Made by a program: the position numbers and the translations under genes. This document shows positions 35,230 through 45,744 of a DNA stretch of 64,000 nucleotides, piece by piece (positions within the stretch are counted from its first letter, which is position 1; each line of letters starts with the position of its first letter). A model generated the notes under the pieces. It was not told the DNA's origin, searched no databases, and saw only the letters and a program-made list of their open reading frames with translations. This DNA comes from Dactylonectria macrodidyma. Its lineage: Eukaryota; Ascomycota; Sordariomycetes; Hypocreales; Nectriaceae. The stretch lies in NCBI GenBank assembly GCA_020744425.1, contig JAGMUV010000003.1, forward strand, positions 4,650,001 to 4,714,000. Reading direction: 5' to 3'.

Positions 35230-37027
35230 TCAACAGGCATTGGATCCTTGTGAACCGATGTAACAGATATCTGGGGTGGGCGGGGTCTCCATGCCTATCC
35301 CAAGGAAGTAATCGACGTGATGAGACTGGACATAGCCCTTAAGAGTGACGGCGTTGCGATAATCCGAATTATGCATGAGCGTGTAGAGGCGAATGTCGGA
35401 TTCAATGGGGGTAGTAAAGATGAGAAGCTCGTTGAAATCAGCGTTGGGGAAAATGAGTTCCTCCCGCCAGTCTCCCAAGAAATCGCCTTGGAAGATTGGG
35501 TCACCGTCTACAGGCGTAGCACCAAAACGATACGGGGTAAGTAGCCGAGTGGTCCCTCCACCCTCTGCATAATTCTATTTGTTGACATTTCCGTCGCCGA
35601 CGAGCCTGAGGAGCTTGTCACCATCCCACCAGATTCCGAGTTGTGGCCATGGATACTCATCGGTGTCTGCGGTCAGCTTGTTTTCTAGGGCGTTGTAAAC
35701 GCCACTGAAAGACCAGACTTCCATCTCAGGAAAAGTAGGGTCGATGTCGCCAGCCATGCCACAACCGACATTGCTGAGTTCATCTCCATAATGCTTCCAA
35801 ATGACCTTCCCGTTCCTGGCATCGTAGTAATACTCGTACAGCAAGCTTGGGTTTCTTTGCTGCACACCATATCCCTGAAGTCCACGGCGGTCGGGATACA
35901 TCTTAGCAACGTGGTAACGATCACCATGGACGACGCCAGATGGCCACAAAGAGTAACGCAGATTGCCATCACCGTTGAGAAGGAACCCAATTTCGATAAC
36001 CTCATCTAATCCATCTCCATCCACATCGATAACCCGTGTGTTGTGGCCGTCCGGGGCATCTTGACTACCTCGAAGCCACTTCCATTCCATCTTCGCCGAC
36101 CTGCCATTGTAGGTGTAGGCGGCCTCGATAAGGTTGAAATCGCCGCCATCCTGACGATTATTCATGTAGACAACGAGATGGGGCGCTTGCCGTCGAGGTA
36201 GCCCATGCCGAAGCGCACACCCGTGGGCCCATCCAAGATATAGTCATCAGGGATGGGAGCCGTAGCCAAAAGAGCCCCAGTTGTCCCCTTTAGTATCGCG
36301 ACGAACTGGTGGTCATCGTCATCATATTTGAAGACTTTGCCATCACCGAGGGTGACGCCGTTGGTAATTTTCAGGGTAACCTCAGCCACACCGTCACCAT
36401 CGAAGTCGTATACCGTGACACCGTCTGCGTGCCTGAGATCGATGGTAGAGGAACCGGATTCGATTGTTCCTTGATCTTCGCTGTTTGGGTCCTTGTTGAC
36501 TTTCCAAAGAAAGGGCTCGTTGCGGTGATAAGCCCCAATTCATTGCACAGGTTCTTGTCGGCCCAGGATGAAATCAAACTCTCCGTCGCCATCAAAGTCG
36601 CCAACCCAGAGATATCGAATTGGACCTCCAGACCGAATAGGGATTCGAAATAGAGGCTCGACGTCGGTGTCAGCCTTGAGGGTCCAAGACTCACTCTCCT
36701 CTTGCTCTCGACCGTCCACAACCGGGACCACGTCGTATGTGTTGTCTTTAGTGAAGTCCGCAGTTTCGTCCATGTGGTTGGTTCCGCCCTTCAAGACCTT
36801 CGAATTGAGAAGCTTGAAATTGCCGACCCGGCCGCTCCATAGAGCTTAAACCCGATATCAGATGGGTCCAAGCCCAGAAGGCGCCAACTAACGAAAGCCT
36901 TGTTGTCGTCGGCACGAACCGCAACCAGTCCTCTGCCGAGATTCTCCATAGGCCTCTAGCTCTGAACAACGGAAATTAGCATTGATACAATTGCTACAGC
37001 AATCGCGAACGAAGGTGTAAACCACAT
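35230..37027 (-). pseudogene. Rhamnogalacturonan lyase, PL11, multiple stops and frameshifts
   Basis: Read on minus from 37027: signal peptide MWFTPSFAIAVAIVSMLISVV, then an in-frame TAG (36959-36957), then RPMENLGRGLVAVRADD and FVSWRLLGLDPSDIGFKLY, the N-terminal domain of PL11 rhamnogalacturonan endolyases. Damage follows: a frameshift near 36835, a TGA at 36542-36540, a frameshift near 36182 (one C missing in GKRPHLVVY) and a TAG at 35577. Between these the propeller repeats are very clear (DFDGDGEFDFILGRQ, YDFDGDGVAEVTLKITNG, DVDGDGLDEV, MAGDIDPTFPEMEVW). The C-terminal part (GDWREELIFPN, DIRLYTLMHN, YVQSHHVDYFLG) extends to a TGA at 35230. Length and domain order match a full ~600-residue enzyme, so inactivation looks recent. 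The ancestor cleaved the pectin rhamnogalacturonan I backbone outside the cell. Confidence 0.88.
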
Positions 37028-37306
37028 GATGAGTAGTGAAAGAACTAAATTGAGAGAAAACTGTTCTGAGCTACAAATCCTATAACCTAGAGCCAAGTTG
37101 ACTTCTCTTATTTAAATACCCCAACGACCCATTACCAAGGCCAGGCTCGCGGCATCACCTAAAGTTCAATCCGTGCGGACCGTCGTTAAAGCGCGTCCTA
37201 GGTTACTGGTACCCAGGTTAATGAGCCGGTGCCCTTCATTCCACACGCTGCGTTTCACAGTCATCACAAGATTGAGCGCTGGCTCGATCGGGGCAATGGA
37301 AACGTG

Positions 37307-37455
37307 TTACCCCAGGTTACCCCAGAAAATTGACGTGGATGTGTGGCATTACCCCACGAGATGGCAAGTGATCGACCAGAATATCTTGTTTGGGACCCAT
37401 GGGTGCTCGGGGTTACCTTCGGGGTATGTCTTTCGGGGCGTTCATGTCGGGGTAA
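37307..37455. promoter_or_regulatory. Cluster of TTACCCC motifs, both orientations
   Basis: TTACCCC occurs at 37307-37313, 37317-37323 and 37349-37355 and inverted as GGGGTAA at 37449-37455. Near forms GGGGTTA (37409-37415) and GGGGTAT (37421-37427) lie between. The cluster sits between the divergent PL11 pseudogene and GH79 gene, so it may be a shared regulator site. The binding factor is not identified. Confidence 0.4.
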
Positions 37456-37956
37456 GAAGGAAATGAGAGACCCCTAGCGACCCCAAAATCGACGCCGAGT
37501 GAAGAAAGTATATTATAGTGATCGTCTCACCGCATCACCTCGGTAGAACAACCTCGGATTGTGGAGGAGAGTAGGGGATGCGTAAAATGCGGTTCTCATA
37601 CCTAGTGCATCCGTAGCTGTAGCTAGTGGTGGCTTTTTTCCCCACACCAAGAGGGGTCGCAGCTAATTTTGATCTTCCCCATGGCAACACAACCCTAGTA
37701 ACTCGGGGCACGGAACAAGTCCCGCGGGTTGCGCTGAACAGGTTGCGAATCTCTCCCACCTGCTTCGGTCAAGGTCTCTGGTATCTGAACAGCAGCATCG
37801 CTCGTCGCAGGACGACTCTATATTAGATAATGTGATTCGGCAACCCAAATTACCTTAAGGTTCGGCGAGAACCTGATTCGTCCCCGCGCCTAGAGTATCC
37901 CACCTTATCTTCCTTGTTCTTGACCCTCACCTTTGATCCTGTGTTCCAGTCCCAGC

Positions 37957-39668
37957 ATGACGAAATTTCTCGCCCCTTTTGTCTGGGTTGGAGCCTGCCT
38001 TGCCGCCTCGGTCCCTCTAACACCTCCTGTGCATGTGGCCGAGCCAGTCGGCAAATCATTTGTGTCATTTTCGGTTGAATTCAGCTGGTGGCCCGAGTTT
38101 GCTGGTATGTCTTGACAGCTGGGCTGAGTAACGTCCTGCAATGGCCATATAGTATCGTGAATATCGGTTGACATCATGACCAAGGGAACCTCTCTCATCC
38201 CAACAAGTTCACAGATAATCTGATGAGCAACTTTAAGCCACTGACAGGCAATAAACCGTACATTAGAGTTGGTGGAAACACGCAAGACAATGCCATCTAC
38301 GATCCAGATCTGACTGTCGCGACGAATCGGATTTTTGGCAATCCCAACATCCCGTATCCCACGACTATGACGTATGGTAAAAGCTATTTTGAGAGCTACC
38401 AGACACTCACTGGGGTCAAGCTCTCTTACGGCTTCAATCTTGGCGCCAATGCGACTAATGGTGGTATCTCTAATCTCAAAGCCACTCTTCCTCTGGCCTG
38501 CGCGGCTATTAGCGAAGAGAATTTCGGATATTGGGAGCTTGGGAACGAAGCCGGTGAGATGATTTCTGTCCACGTGAGACATTGCCAAATTGCCCTTTTC
38601 TAACACTTTTGTGCCGAGATAGATCATTATGGCGCCAACAAACAAAACCGTTTGGCCATCAGGGACGCCCAGACTTGGAATGCGACGACATACGTAGCTG
38701 ACTGGAAGAACCGGACCGACCTGCTGGCTACCCTTTGGGACAAACACTGTGGCGACAAACTGTTTACATTTATTGGCCCTTCATTTGCCGGTTTGAAATG
38801 GATCGAACCGTCCTTCGCTGGCGGATTGAACGAAGACCATCGGTTGAGCCACCTCGCCACGCACCACTACATCGCGGGTTCCCAAGATCCAACTGTAACA
38901 TTACAGGGCGTGCTAATGAACCATACCATGACGGCAAGTGGAATCAACTCTCAAGCACGTATCAGAGCTGCCATGTCCAACTCTAGCCTGCCTTATATCA
39001 TTGGGGAAGGCAACAGTCTTTTCAGCCAGGGTCGCCCCGGAGCCTCGGATGTCTTCGGTGCGTCTCTTTGGACCGTTGACTTCAGCCTTCTCGCCGCTTC
39101 TATCGGCATACACCGGATACACCTCCACCAGGGCGTCGATTATAGTTATTCATCCTGGGCGCCTGTGCATCGCGGCGCGACAGTTCCAGCAACTAGGGCA
39201 CCCTACTACGGAACTATCGCCGCCGCCGCGACCATCGGCCGGTCGGGAAAGCACGACATACAGGTGACGGAACTAGAGATGGAGACGGAGACCGAATCGG
39301 CCTATGCCATTTACCAAGATGGCTCGCTTGCTCGCATAGCCATTATCAACATGGATGAGTACAATGCCACATCTTCCTCAGTAAAAAGTCGTCCCACCAA
39401 GGAGTACACATTCTCCCTCCTTACGAGACAGGGTACGAAGGGGAGCAATAAGTACAACAGAAAGCTTCGCGTACAGCGCCTCATAGCTGCTGGAAGTGAC
39501 GCGCTATCGGGGATTACGTGGGATGGTATCTCATACAACTACGAACTGGACGAAGGCCGACCTGTCCGTCTACGTAATGTCACGGGGTCTTTGGAACACG
39601 TCAATATGTACAGGGGCTCATTCAGGGTGTCGGTACCACACTCTTCCTACGCGCTGGTTCATGTTTGA
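37957..39668 (+). CDS. GH79 beta-glucuronidase, secreted
   Basis: Three exons (37957-38104, 38185-38553, 38623-39668) with introns of 80 and 69 bp; frames join exactly; 520 residues. The signal peptide is MTKFLAPFVWVGACLAAS. Then come SFSVEFSWWPEF, PYIRVGGNTQDNAIYD, the acid/base block YWELGNEAGE (~residue 165-175) and the nucleophile block YIIGEGNSLF with FGASLWTVDF. A C-terminal beta-sandwich ends in SYALVHV. These blocks and the length are those of fungal GH79 enzymes, which release glucuronic or 4-O-methyl-glucuronic acid from arabinogalactan or xylan. Both catalytic glutamates are present and the gene is intact, in contrast to its two dead carbohydrate-active neighbours at 33.2-37.0 kb. 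The ATG at 37957 was chosen because it starts the signal peptide. Confidence 0.85.
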
Positions 39669-39908
39669 ACGGGCTTAGGTAGTGACGAAGGTAGTATGAA
39701 GCAAAATTCAGCAAGTTATATATAACATGGTCATAAATTGAAGATCATGGACCTTGAAGGCACTCAAGTAGATTGCGTGCTATGCAGTCGCCCTCCAAAT
39801 TTATGATGTCATCATCTCCTCTTATGATGTTTCTGCTGAAGTCTGCGACCGCTCCCAAGGGCAACGCCATAAAGCCTATCACTTGCAATTCCTTGGCAAT
39901 CTTATCCA

Positions 39909-41210
39909 TCACAGGGCTTCATTCTGCAGGGCGGTGACAGCTTGGAGAAGATCTGCCCGCAAATCTTCCCAGCTTTCAACTCCGATGCTGATTCTCAAAA
40001 GGCGGCGGTCGACTGAGCTGTCTGATATAGCTCGCCATTCTACCAGACTTTCAACTCCGCCAAGGCTAGTGGCGTGGTGAAATAGACGTAATTTGCTCGG
40101 TAGCTGTTTTGCGAGATCCTCCGTCTTCATCAACATAGCGAAAACTCCCCCAAAGCCATTTGGCATTTGCTTTTGTAACCACGAATCGTTGTCTCGAGCT
40201 TGTGGCTGAAGGCTTGCGTGTTTGACTCCCAAGACCACATCTGCCACAACACCCCCTTCAGCGAGTGACGATGCTAGCCACTCGACCAGTCTTTCGGCAT
40301 TTCTCGCCTGCCTTTCTACTCGGAGCTCTAGAGTGCGCACACTGCGGACGCCAAGCCATCCCTCCATACTTCCCATGATACTGCCGAGCATGGCACGTTC
40401 GCTTTGCAGTCCAGCCATCCAATTCTTCGACTCATTCAGATCAGGGCGTACACTGAGGACACCACAGAGAAGATCTGAGTGGCCACCAATGTACTTGGTG
40501 CCGCTGTGCAAGATGATGTCTACGCCAAGGGCGAAGGGGGCTTGGAGAGGCGGCGGAGCAAGCGTTGCGTCGCACGTGAGCCATGCCCCTCGCTCGGTAG
40601 CCGTGCGTCGAAAGTGTGCAATGTCTATGGCTTCACCCGTAGGGTTGAAGGGGGTCTCGAGATGGAGGATGTCTCCGGGTTGAAGCTTGGCTAGGTCTGC
40701 ATCGGAGTGGGAGAGGATCTCTAGGGGCTTGAGCTTTTTCACCAGTTCCGCTACGCCACGACAGCCATGGTAACCCTGGCCAATAGCGATACGGGAAGGG
40801 TTGAGGAAGACCAGAATTGCATGAAATGCAGCTAGGCCTGATGAGTATGTCAGAGATGGTCCGCCCAAGTAAGAAGTGAGCAGCGCCTCGAGTCGCGTCG
40901 TATTTGGCGCAGTGTATCGACTATAGACATGGGAATCGAAGGGCGCATTGGGCTGTCGGGCGGTTGGTTAGTAAGTGATTCAGATTTGGACGTGTAAATC
41001 GGGATTCCTTGCATCAACATTCCCGTCATTGCCTAGCTCCTCGGGGTTTGAGGTGTATCGAAACGTCGTCGAAACATGGAGAGCCGGAGCTACCGCCCGG
41101 TGGTGGTTGATGTAATCATCACCATGGATGGCACGCGAAGATAACGAGAGTTGATGATCAAAAGCTTGACCCAGGCTTCCCGGTCCCGAAGTGTTGATTG
41201 ATGGAGACAT
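39909..41210 (-). CDS. PLP-dependent cystathionine synthase/lyase-like enzyme
   Basis: Two exons on minus, 41210-40992 and 40952-39909; 420 residues. The N-terminus has RAIHGDDYINHHRAVAPALH and STTFRY. After the join, DSHVYSRYTAPNTTRLEALL and GGPSLTYSSGLAAFHAIL give the PLP phosphate-binding and tyrosine region. ETPFNPTGEAIDI and the aspartate in LTCDATLAPP follow. The Schiff-base lysine is in HSGTKYIGGHSD, near the middle. This is the Cys/Met-metabolism PLP family (cystathionine gamma-synthase/lyase). Substrate choice within the family cannot be settled by eye. The intron is only 39 bp with a GTCCAA donor, but a CTAAC branch site and CAG acceptor are present and the join restores the conserved block. 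No targeting signal is obvious. Confidence 0.82.
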
Positions 41211-42902
41211 GATTGTGAAGTTAAGGGTTGGGAGAAAGACACATCCACAAATGGATCACAAGCAGCGGAAGACTAGGCTCGAGACTGGGGGCTCCAAGTG
41301 GGGGTATTTATTCATGTTTTCAAGCAGGTCCTCAAAGTGCGTGAATCCTTGACAAACAGAAATGAGTTAGCCCTATCTAGCTCTCCCCTAGTGATTGGTT
41401 TCCCAAAAATCGTCGATTATGTTATCTTTTGGGGTTCCGCGGCTAATGCCGCTTTGCGTTCTGGGTGACGCAGCAGTACTTGCAATGATGATGCGCGGTA
41501 TCCTCGACCCGATTACAGGGTGACGGTGCAATGCATGGATGAAATCTTTCTAGCATAGATTAACTTTCTCTAGGAAAACGTTTGCTTGATAAAAAAAATA
41601 TAGCATGTATAGTTATGTCCTACGGAAGGAGAAATTCGGAGGCGGCGTCACGGAAAGCTGTGCGAATGGGAGTGGTCAGAGGAAGAATGCAATGATGTAA
41701 TGAGTCATACAGTCAACCGCAGCGAAGAAATTTCCGGGCACTGCACATTTTCGGGACCTCTCATTAAAACCACCTCGCGAAAACGAATCTGTTACGGGTG
41801 CTGGATATACTTCTAGACTCCGATGGCGTCGGTGTTATTTTCCCCTGCTGTCGAAGTACTTGTAGAAAGAAGGCGCACATTTGCTCCGCTCAAAGTTGCA
41901 GTGGTGGAGGCAAAATTGAACCCTTACAAGTGGCGCTGAATCTACCCGGACACAGTAGATCGCCCTGATCCCGGGCCTTCGGAGGAACATCTGGGGGCCT
42001 ACGGGAGGATTAAAAGGCCGATATTTCGAATTCGACCCTGCAATCATTTGCGTACCATCTTACACACCTGAGCTCAATGGCATCTCTTTCTACTCGAGGC
42101 CGCGATGCCGCTGCCCCAAACGGGAACAAACGCACAAATAACGACGAGTATTGACGTAACGTAGATGCCTTTTCGACTACTAGGAGCCAGGGGAACCAGC
42201 AGCGCTTCTCTCTGGCCTGCAATTGCTTGGTGGATGTAAATTGGTCACCGGTCCGGGTGGGTATAAGCCAAGTGAAAGGCCGAATACGCGAGCAGCTCAT
42301 GCATTAAGAAGGTGCTGGTGAGTTGCTAGTCTGGTGATTCATTTTCATCTTAGTTTGTCGTGTTGTACGTAGTCGAACAAGCGCAAGACGAGGCAGTCAG
42401 TCTAAGCCTGAACGCTTTTGGCGAGCGACACCACCCGAATACAAGAGGAGGAGGACAAAGGGTGGTAGAAAAACACCGCACACCATGAAGCACCACCATG
42501 CTTTACACCTCTAGTTTTAATTCACTAAATATAAAATAAAATAATAATTTATATTCATATTTAGTTTACTTTTTGGTACTTTTTATATATATATTATGTC
42601 TTAGTTTAGTAATAATTTAGCTACTATAAATTGCTTATTTTATTAGCTATTATTGATATGTTTTGGTGTTTTCCTTCTCCCGGAGGAAGGGTCAATGGCC
42701 TAGCGTTGTGGCAGGGGATGGTGGGCATTATGGGACTTTCTTGTAGTTCTAGGGCGCGATAAGGTACTGCTTCGGCATTGTACTTCTGTATTGACTCACC
42801 ACTGGCTAATGAAAGTCTCACTATGTCTTTCTCGCCGTTTTACGCCTGCTAAAGCTGACCGCCAACACCGCTATTACCACCACCGATAAGCATCTACTCA
42901 TT
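41211..42902. other. Intergenic between divergent sulfur-type genes
   Basis: About 1.7 kb containing the promoters of two divergent genes. Frames at 41835-42300 on minus have no motif. A short AT-rich patch lies at 42515-42660 and is listed separately. No coding region is supported. Confidence 0.5.
42515..42660. repeat. Short AT-rich patch, RIP-like
   Basis: About 150 bases of strongly AT-rich sequence inside normal-composition DNA, ending abruptly near 42660. It resembles a small RIPped repeat fragment; no terminal repeats were found. Confidence 0.35.
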
Positions 42903-43967
42903 ATGGAAATCTCATCTTCCGACTCATCTGGCAATGGCCTAGAACTATTACCTGTCCCAATAGAAGATCAAGAGCGCGAGGCGTGTATTGGGATCAGCCC
43001 GACCGGCTTTCACATCAGGCATCCGCCAGCGCCGCATCACCTAGACGCCTTCATAACATCCGACGAGAAGCTGTTCCAGACAATCCATATGGGCGCGGCC
43101 GTTATTGATACCAGCAGATGGGTCCTTGTGGTCAACGGTCTGGTTCGAAACGAGTTTGCTTTGACATTTGAACAGCTTCTACGACTACCGAGGACTTCCG
43201 TCACCGCGTTCCATGAATGTTACGGCAGCCCCATCAAGCCTCCCAACAAAGCAGTCTGGCGCATCGGTAATGTGACCTGGACGGGTGTCCGTCTGTCGCA
43301 TCTGCTTTCCCTTGCACACCCCCTTCCGGAAGCCCAATTTGTGTGGTCGGAAGGGCTAGATCATGGAACGTTCGCCGGTGTCCAATCCGATCGTTATCAA
43401 AAAGACTTGCCCATGACAAAAGCACTGGCACCTGAGGTTTTAGTGGCTTACGAAATGAATGGTGTTCGGCTGAACAAGGAACGGGGCGGACCTGTACGAC
43501 TCATTGTACCCGGCTGGTTTGGTACCAATATGACAAAATGGTTGTGCCGGCTGACGGTGCAGGATACGAGAGCGATCGGGCCCTACACAACGACATTCTA
43601 CAATGAGATTGATCCATGGGATCCACGCAAGAAGCGCCCAGTTTGGGCAGTCGAGGTCAATTCGATGATTGTTTCTCCGGCGCCAAATACAATTTGGGCT
43701 GGGTCAAAAGTACTGGTTCAGGGGTGGGCGTGGTGCCACCAACCCGTTACTCGGGTCATTGTTACCGCGGCACCAGGAGAATTCTGCATTGATGCAGTAG
43801 TCACAGAGAGAGAAGATTTCAGTTGGCAGAGTTGGGAGACTACTTTGACTTTGCCGTGCGGCGAATACGTTCTAATGGCACAAGCATTCTCTTCTTGTGG
43901 ACAGGAACAACCGCTATCTGCTCGAAGGAACCATGCCCATAGGGTGAAGATCTGGGTCAAGTGCTAG
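42903..43967 (+). CDS. Sulfite-oxidase-like molybdopterin protein
   Basis: Single exon, 354 residues. The molybdopterin-binding domain spans roughly residues 35-225: FITSDEKLFQTIHMG, WVLVVNGLV, FHECYGSP with the Cys expected to bind Mo, VWRIGNVTWTGVRLSHLL and GGPVRLIVPGWFGTNMTKWL. The Mo-co dimerisation domain follows (~245-350, with SMIVSPAPNTIW and VLVQGWAW). There is no cytochrome b5 or haem domain and no mitochondrial targeting sequence, so it is a compact sulfite oxidase relative, not a nitrate reductase. It would oxidise sulfite or another small sulfur oxyanion, but the substrate is unproven. It is divergent from the cystathionine-type enzyme at 39.9-41.2 kb, which hints at linked sulfur metabolism. 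Confidence 0.85.
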   Translation: MEISSSDSSGNGLELLPVPIEDQEREACIGISPTGFHIRHPPAPHHLDAFITSDEKLFQTIHMGAAVIDTSRWVLVVNGLVRNEFALTFEQLLRLPRTSVTAFHECYGSPIKPPNKAVWRIGNVTWTGVRLSHLLSLAHPLPEAQFVWSEGLDHGTFAGVQSDRYQKDLPMTKALAPEVLVAYEMNGVRLNKERGGPVRLIVPGWFGTNMTKWLCRLTVQDTRAIGPYTTTFYNEIDPWDPRKKRPVWAVEVNSMIVSPAPNTIWAGSKVLVQGWAWCHQPVTRVIVTAAPGEFCIDAVVTEREDFSWQSWETTLTLPCGEYVLMAQAFSSCGQEQPLSARRNHAHRVKIWVKC

Positions 43968-44077
43968 AGGACATGGCCTAAGTGGTTCTATGATAATTCC
44001 AATTCCTGTTCTTTTTACCTCTATCCTCTTATAAATCCTGCCTACAATCGATAGACTGTGGCTAGGGGCCGACCAGT

Positions 44078-44240
44078 GTATGGCTGTTCGCTCCATCGAA
44101 GGCGAGTTGCTGCTGGCCACAGAGTCAAAAAATCATAGCTTTCTTCACAATTTTAAACTTTTTAAAACCCAATACTTCCACGGTTGCCAAACATCAAGTT
44201 TTCCCAGCTCTTTCGAGCTAGTATGCTTAAATCAGGATGA
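44078..44240 (+). repeat. Dispersed ~160-bp repeat, copy 1
   Basis: Aligns, by eye at roughly 80% identity, with the reverse complement of 58696-58854. Shared blocks include CTCCATCGAAGG, GAGTTGCTGCTG, TTTCTTCACAAT and GTTGCCAAACATCAA, plus a CAGCTCTTT...GAGCTAG hairpin. It is non-coding. Confidence 0.75.
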
Positions 44241-45744
44241 ATAAATAGCGGCCGGGCCCGTGGGCTGGGCCATGACTCTTTTCCCTCCATCACATACCGC
44301 CAAACACTAATACAGCTATCATTACTCCTACTGTCAGTACTGTAATCGATCCATTCGATCCAACCAACGATGCAGCGAGATCACAATACTAGCCAGTGGA
44401 TTTATCCATATTCCAGTACTTAACATTTCAGTGAAATAAATCTGCAAGTGGGCAGCTTTGGTTGATGAAGTGGTGACACATAAGAGCATATCTATAAAGA
44501 TTGAAGGAACCGCGAAGTAGTCAGCCTGATCAGTTTCGACGTCAACGGCGACTTTAACGGAATATTCAGAAATGGACTACTACACACACTGGAAGCAAGG
44601 GGCGTGCCTAAGAGGTCGGCGAATTGGTTTGACGCCTTTAATCGGTTCAGACGGCTACAATTGCGGTGTACGGCATCTCGTTGACATAAATTCTTTTCGA
44701 ATGTCTTGTTGATTTCTCCTACATATAAAGGGATACATGAAGGCCAAGTTTATACGTCGCATATAGGTAAGGCAGACTTCTGGAAAGCTGATGCGGGTGC
44801 AAGGGACAGCAACCCTGCGGAGATGGCTGGCGAAATTATTCAGAGAAGGGGAAGCAGTTCTAAATAAGACAACAGTTAAATGTGGGAGGGTCATCGGTGA
44901 GGATTAAAATATTAGGTAAAGTGATCTTAAGGGAATTCCTATTTCAATGTTCAAATAACGATTCCATTATAGTAACGACTATTGCCAGTGTGAGCATTGC
45001 GTAGGTTACACAAATATATAAAGCTGGATGTACGTTATATATAGTTGGCTTAGTAAACAGCAGGACTTTAAGAAATATACTTGATATTTCCTTTATAGAT
45101 TTTTCTTAAAATGTGACAGTCAGGTCTAGCCCAGAGGTATAGGGTAGGTCCGAGACGTGAGCTAAATAATTAAGTACACCAGGACGTCCTCATACGGAAT
45201 GTAAGTTACTGTCTGGTAATATGCAAAGGTGAGTCTTTATTTAACTAAGTATGTTAGTAGCTGGTAGGCTACGTAACAGCAGGGATGCGAAAATGACGCT
45301 GAAGAGCCAATGGCCAAAATTTACACTCATCACTTACAGGCAGAGAACCTTAGCTTACTCGTAGACTTGACAAACATGACCTGATGTCAGGTATTGCGTT
45401 CTTTATCGAAACATGTGTGTCGTATTGGCGTTAGACATATGGGGTTCTCAATCACCTCACAATGGCACCTAATAACTTCACTAGGCTTGTCGCTCGCTGC
45501 TCGCCTGGAGCTGTTCATATAAGGAAACTCTGACGATGTGAATCGACACACAAGCTGCATGTACATTTCAGATATAAATAAGACCCAGGATCTCATCTAA
45601 TAAACTCTTCTCAACCTGTTACAGTTGTTATTTGCTTGTGCGTACTGCCAGAAGCCGTCTGAACTACCTCCTCTAGGGCGAGACCTTCTCTAATGTCGCG
45701 CTTGATGTCAATTGATTCAATGTCAAGAGCTTTCAAGGATTCAT
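44241..45744. other. Intergenic, no gene recognised
   Basis: About 1.5 kb before the transporter. Small minus-strand frames at 44655-44894 and 45387-45596 have no motif or plausible exon joins. Confidence 0.5.

Noticed and set aside
37400..37445. CreA (SYGGRG) sites in the GGGGT-rich stretch
   Set aside because: The repeated unit is TCGGGG/GGGGTA; the first base does not fit the CreA consensus in most copies.
37905..38747. 280-codon frame on minus across the GH79 gene
   Set aside because: Antisense to two GH79 exons and their introns; composition mirrors the coding strand and no domain is seen.
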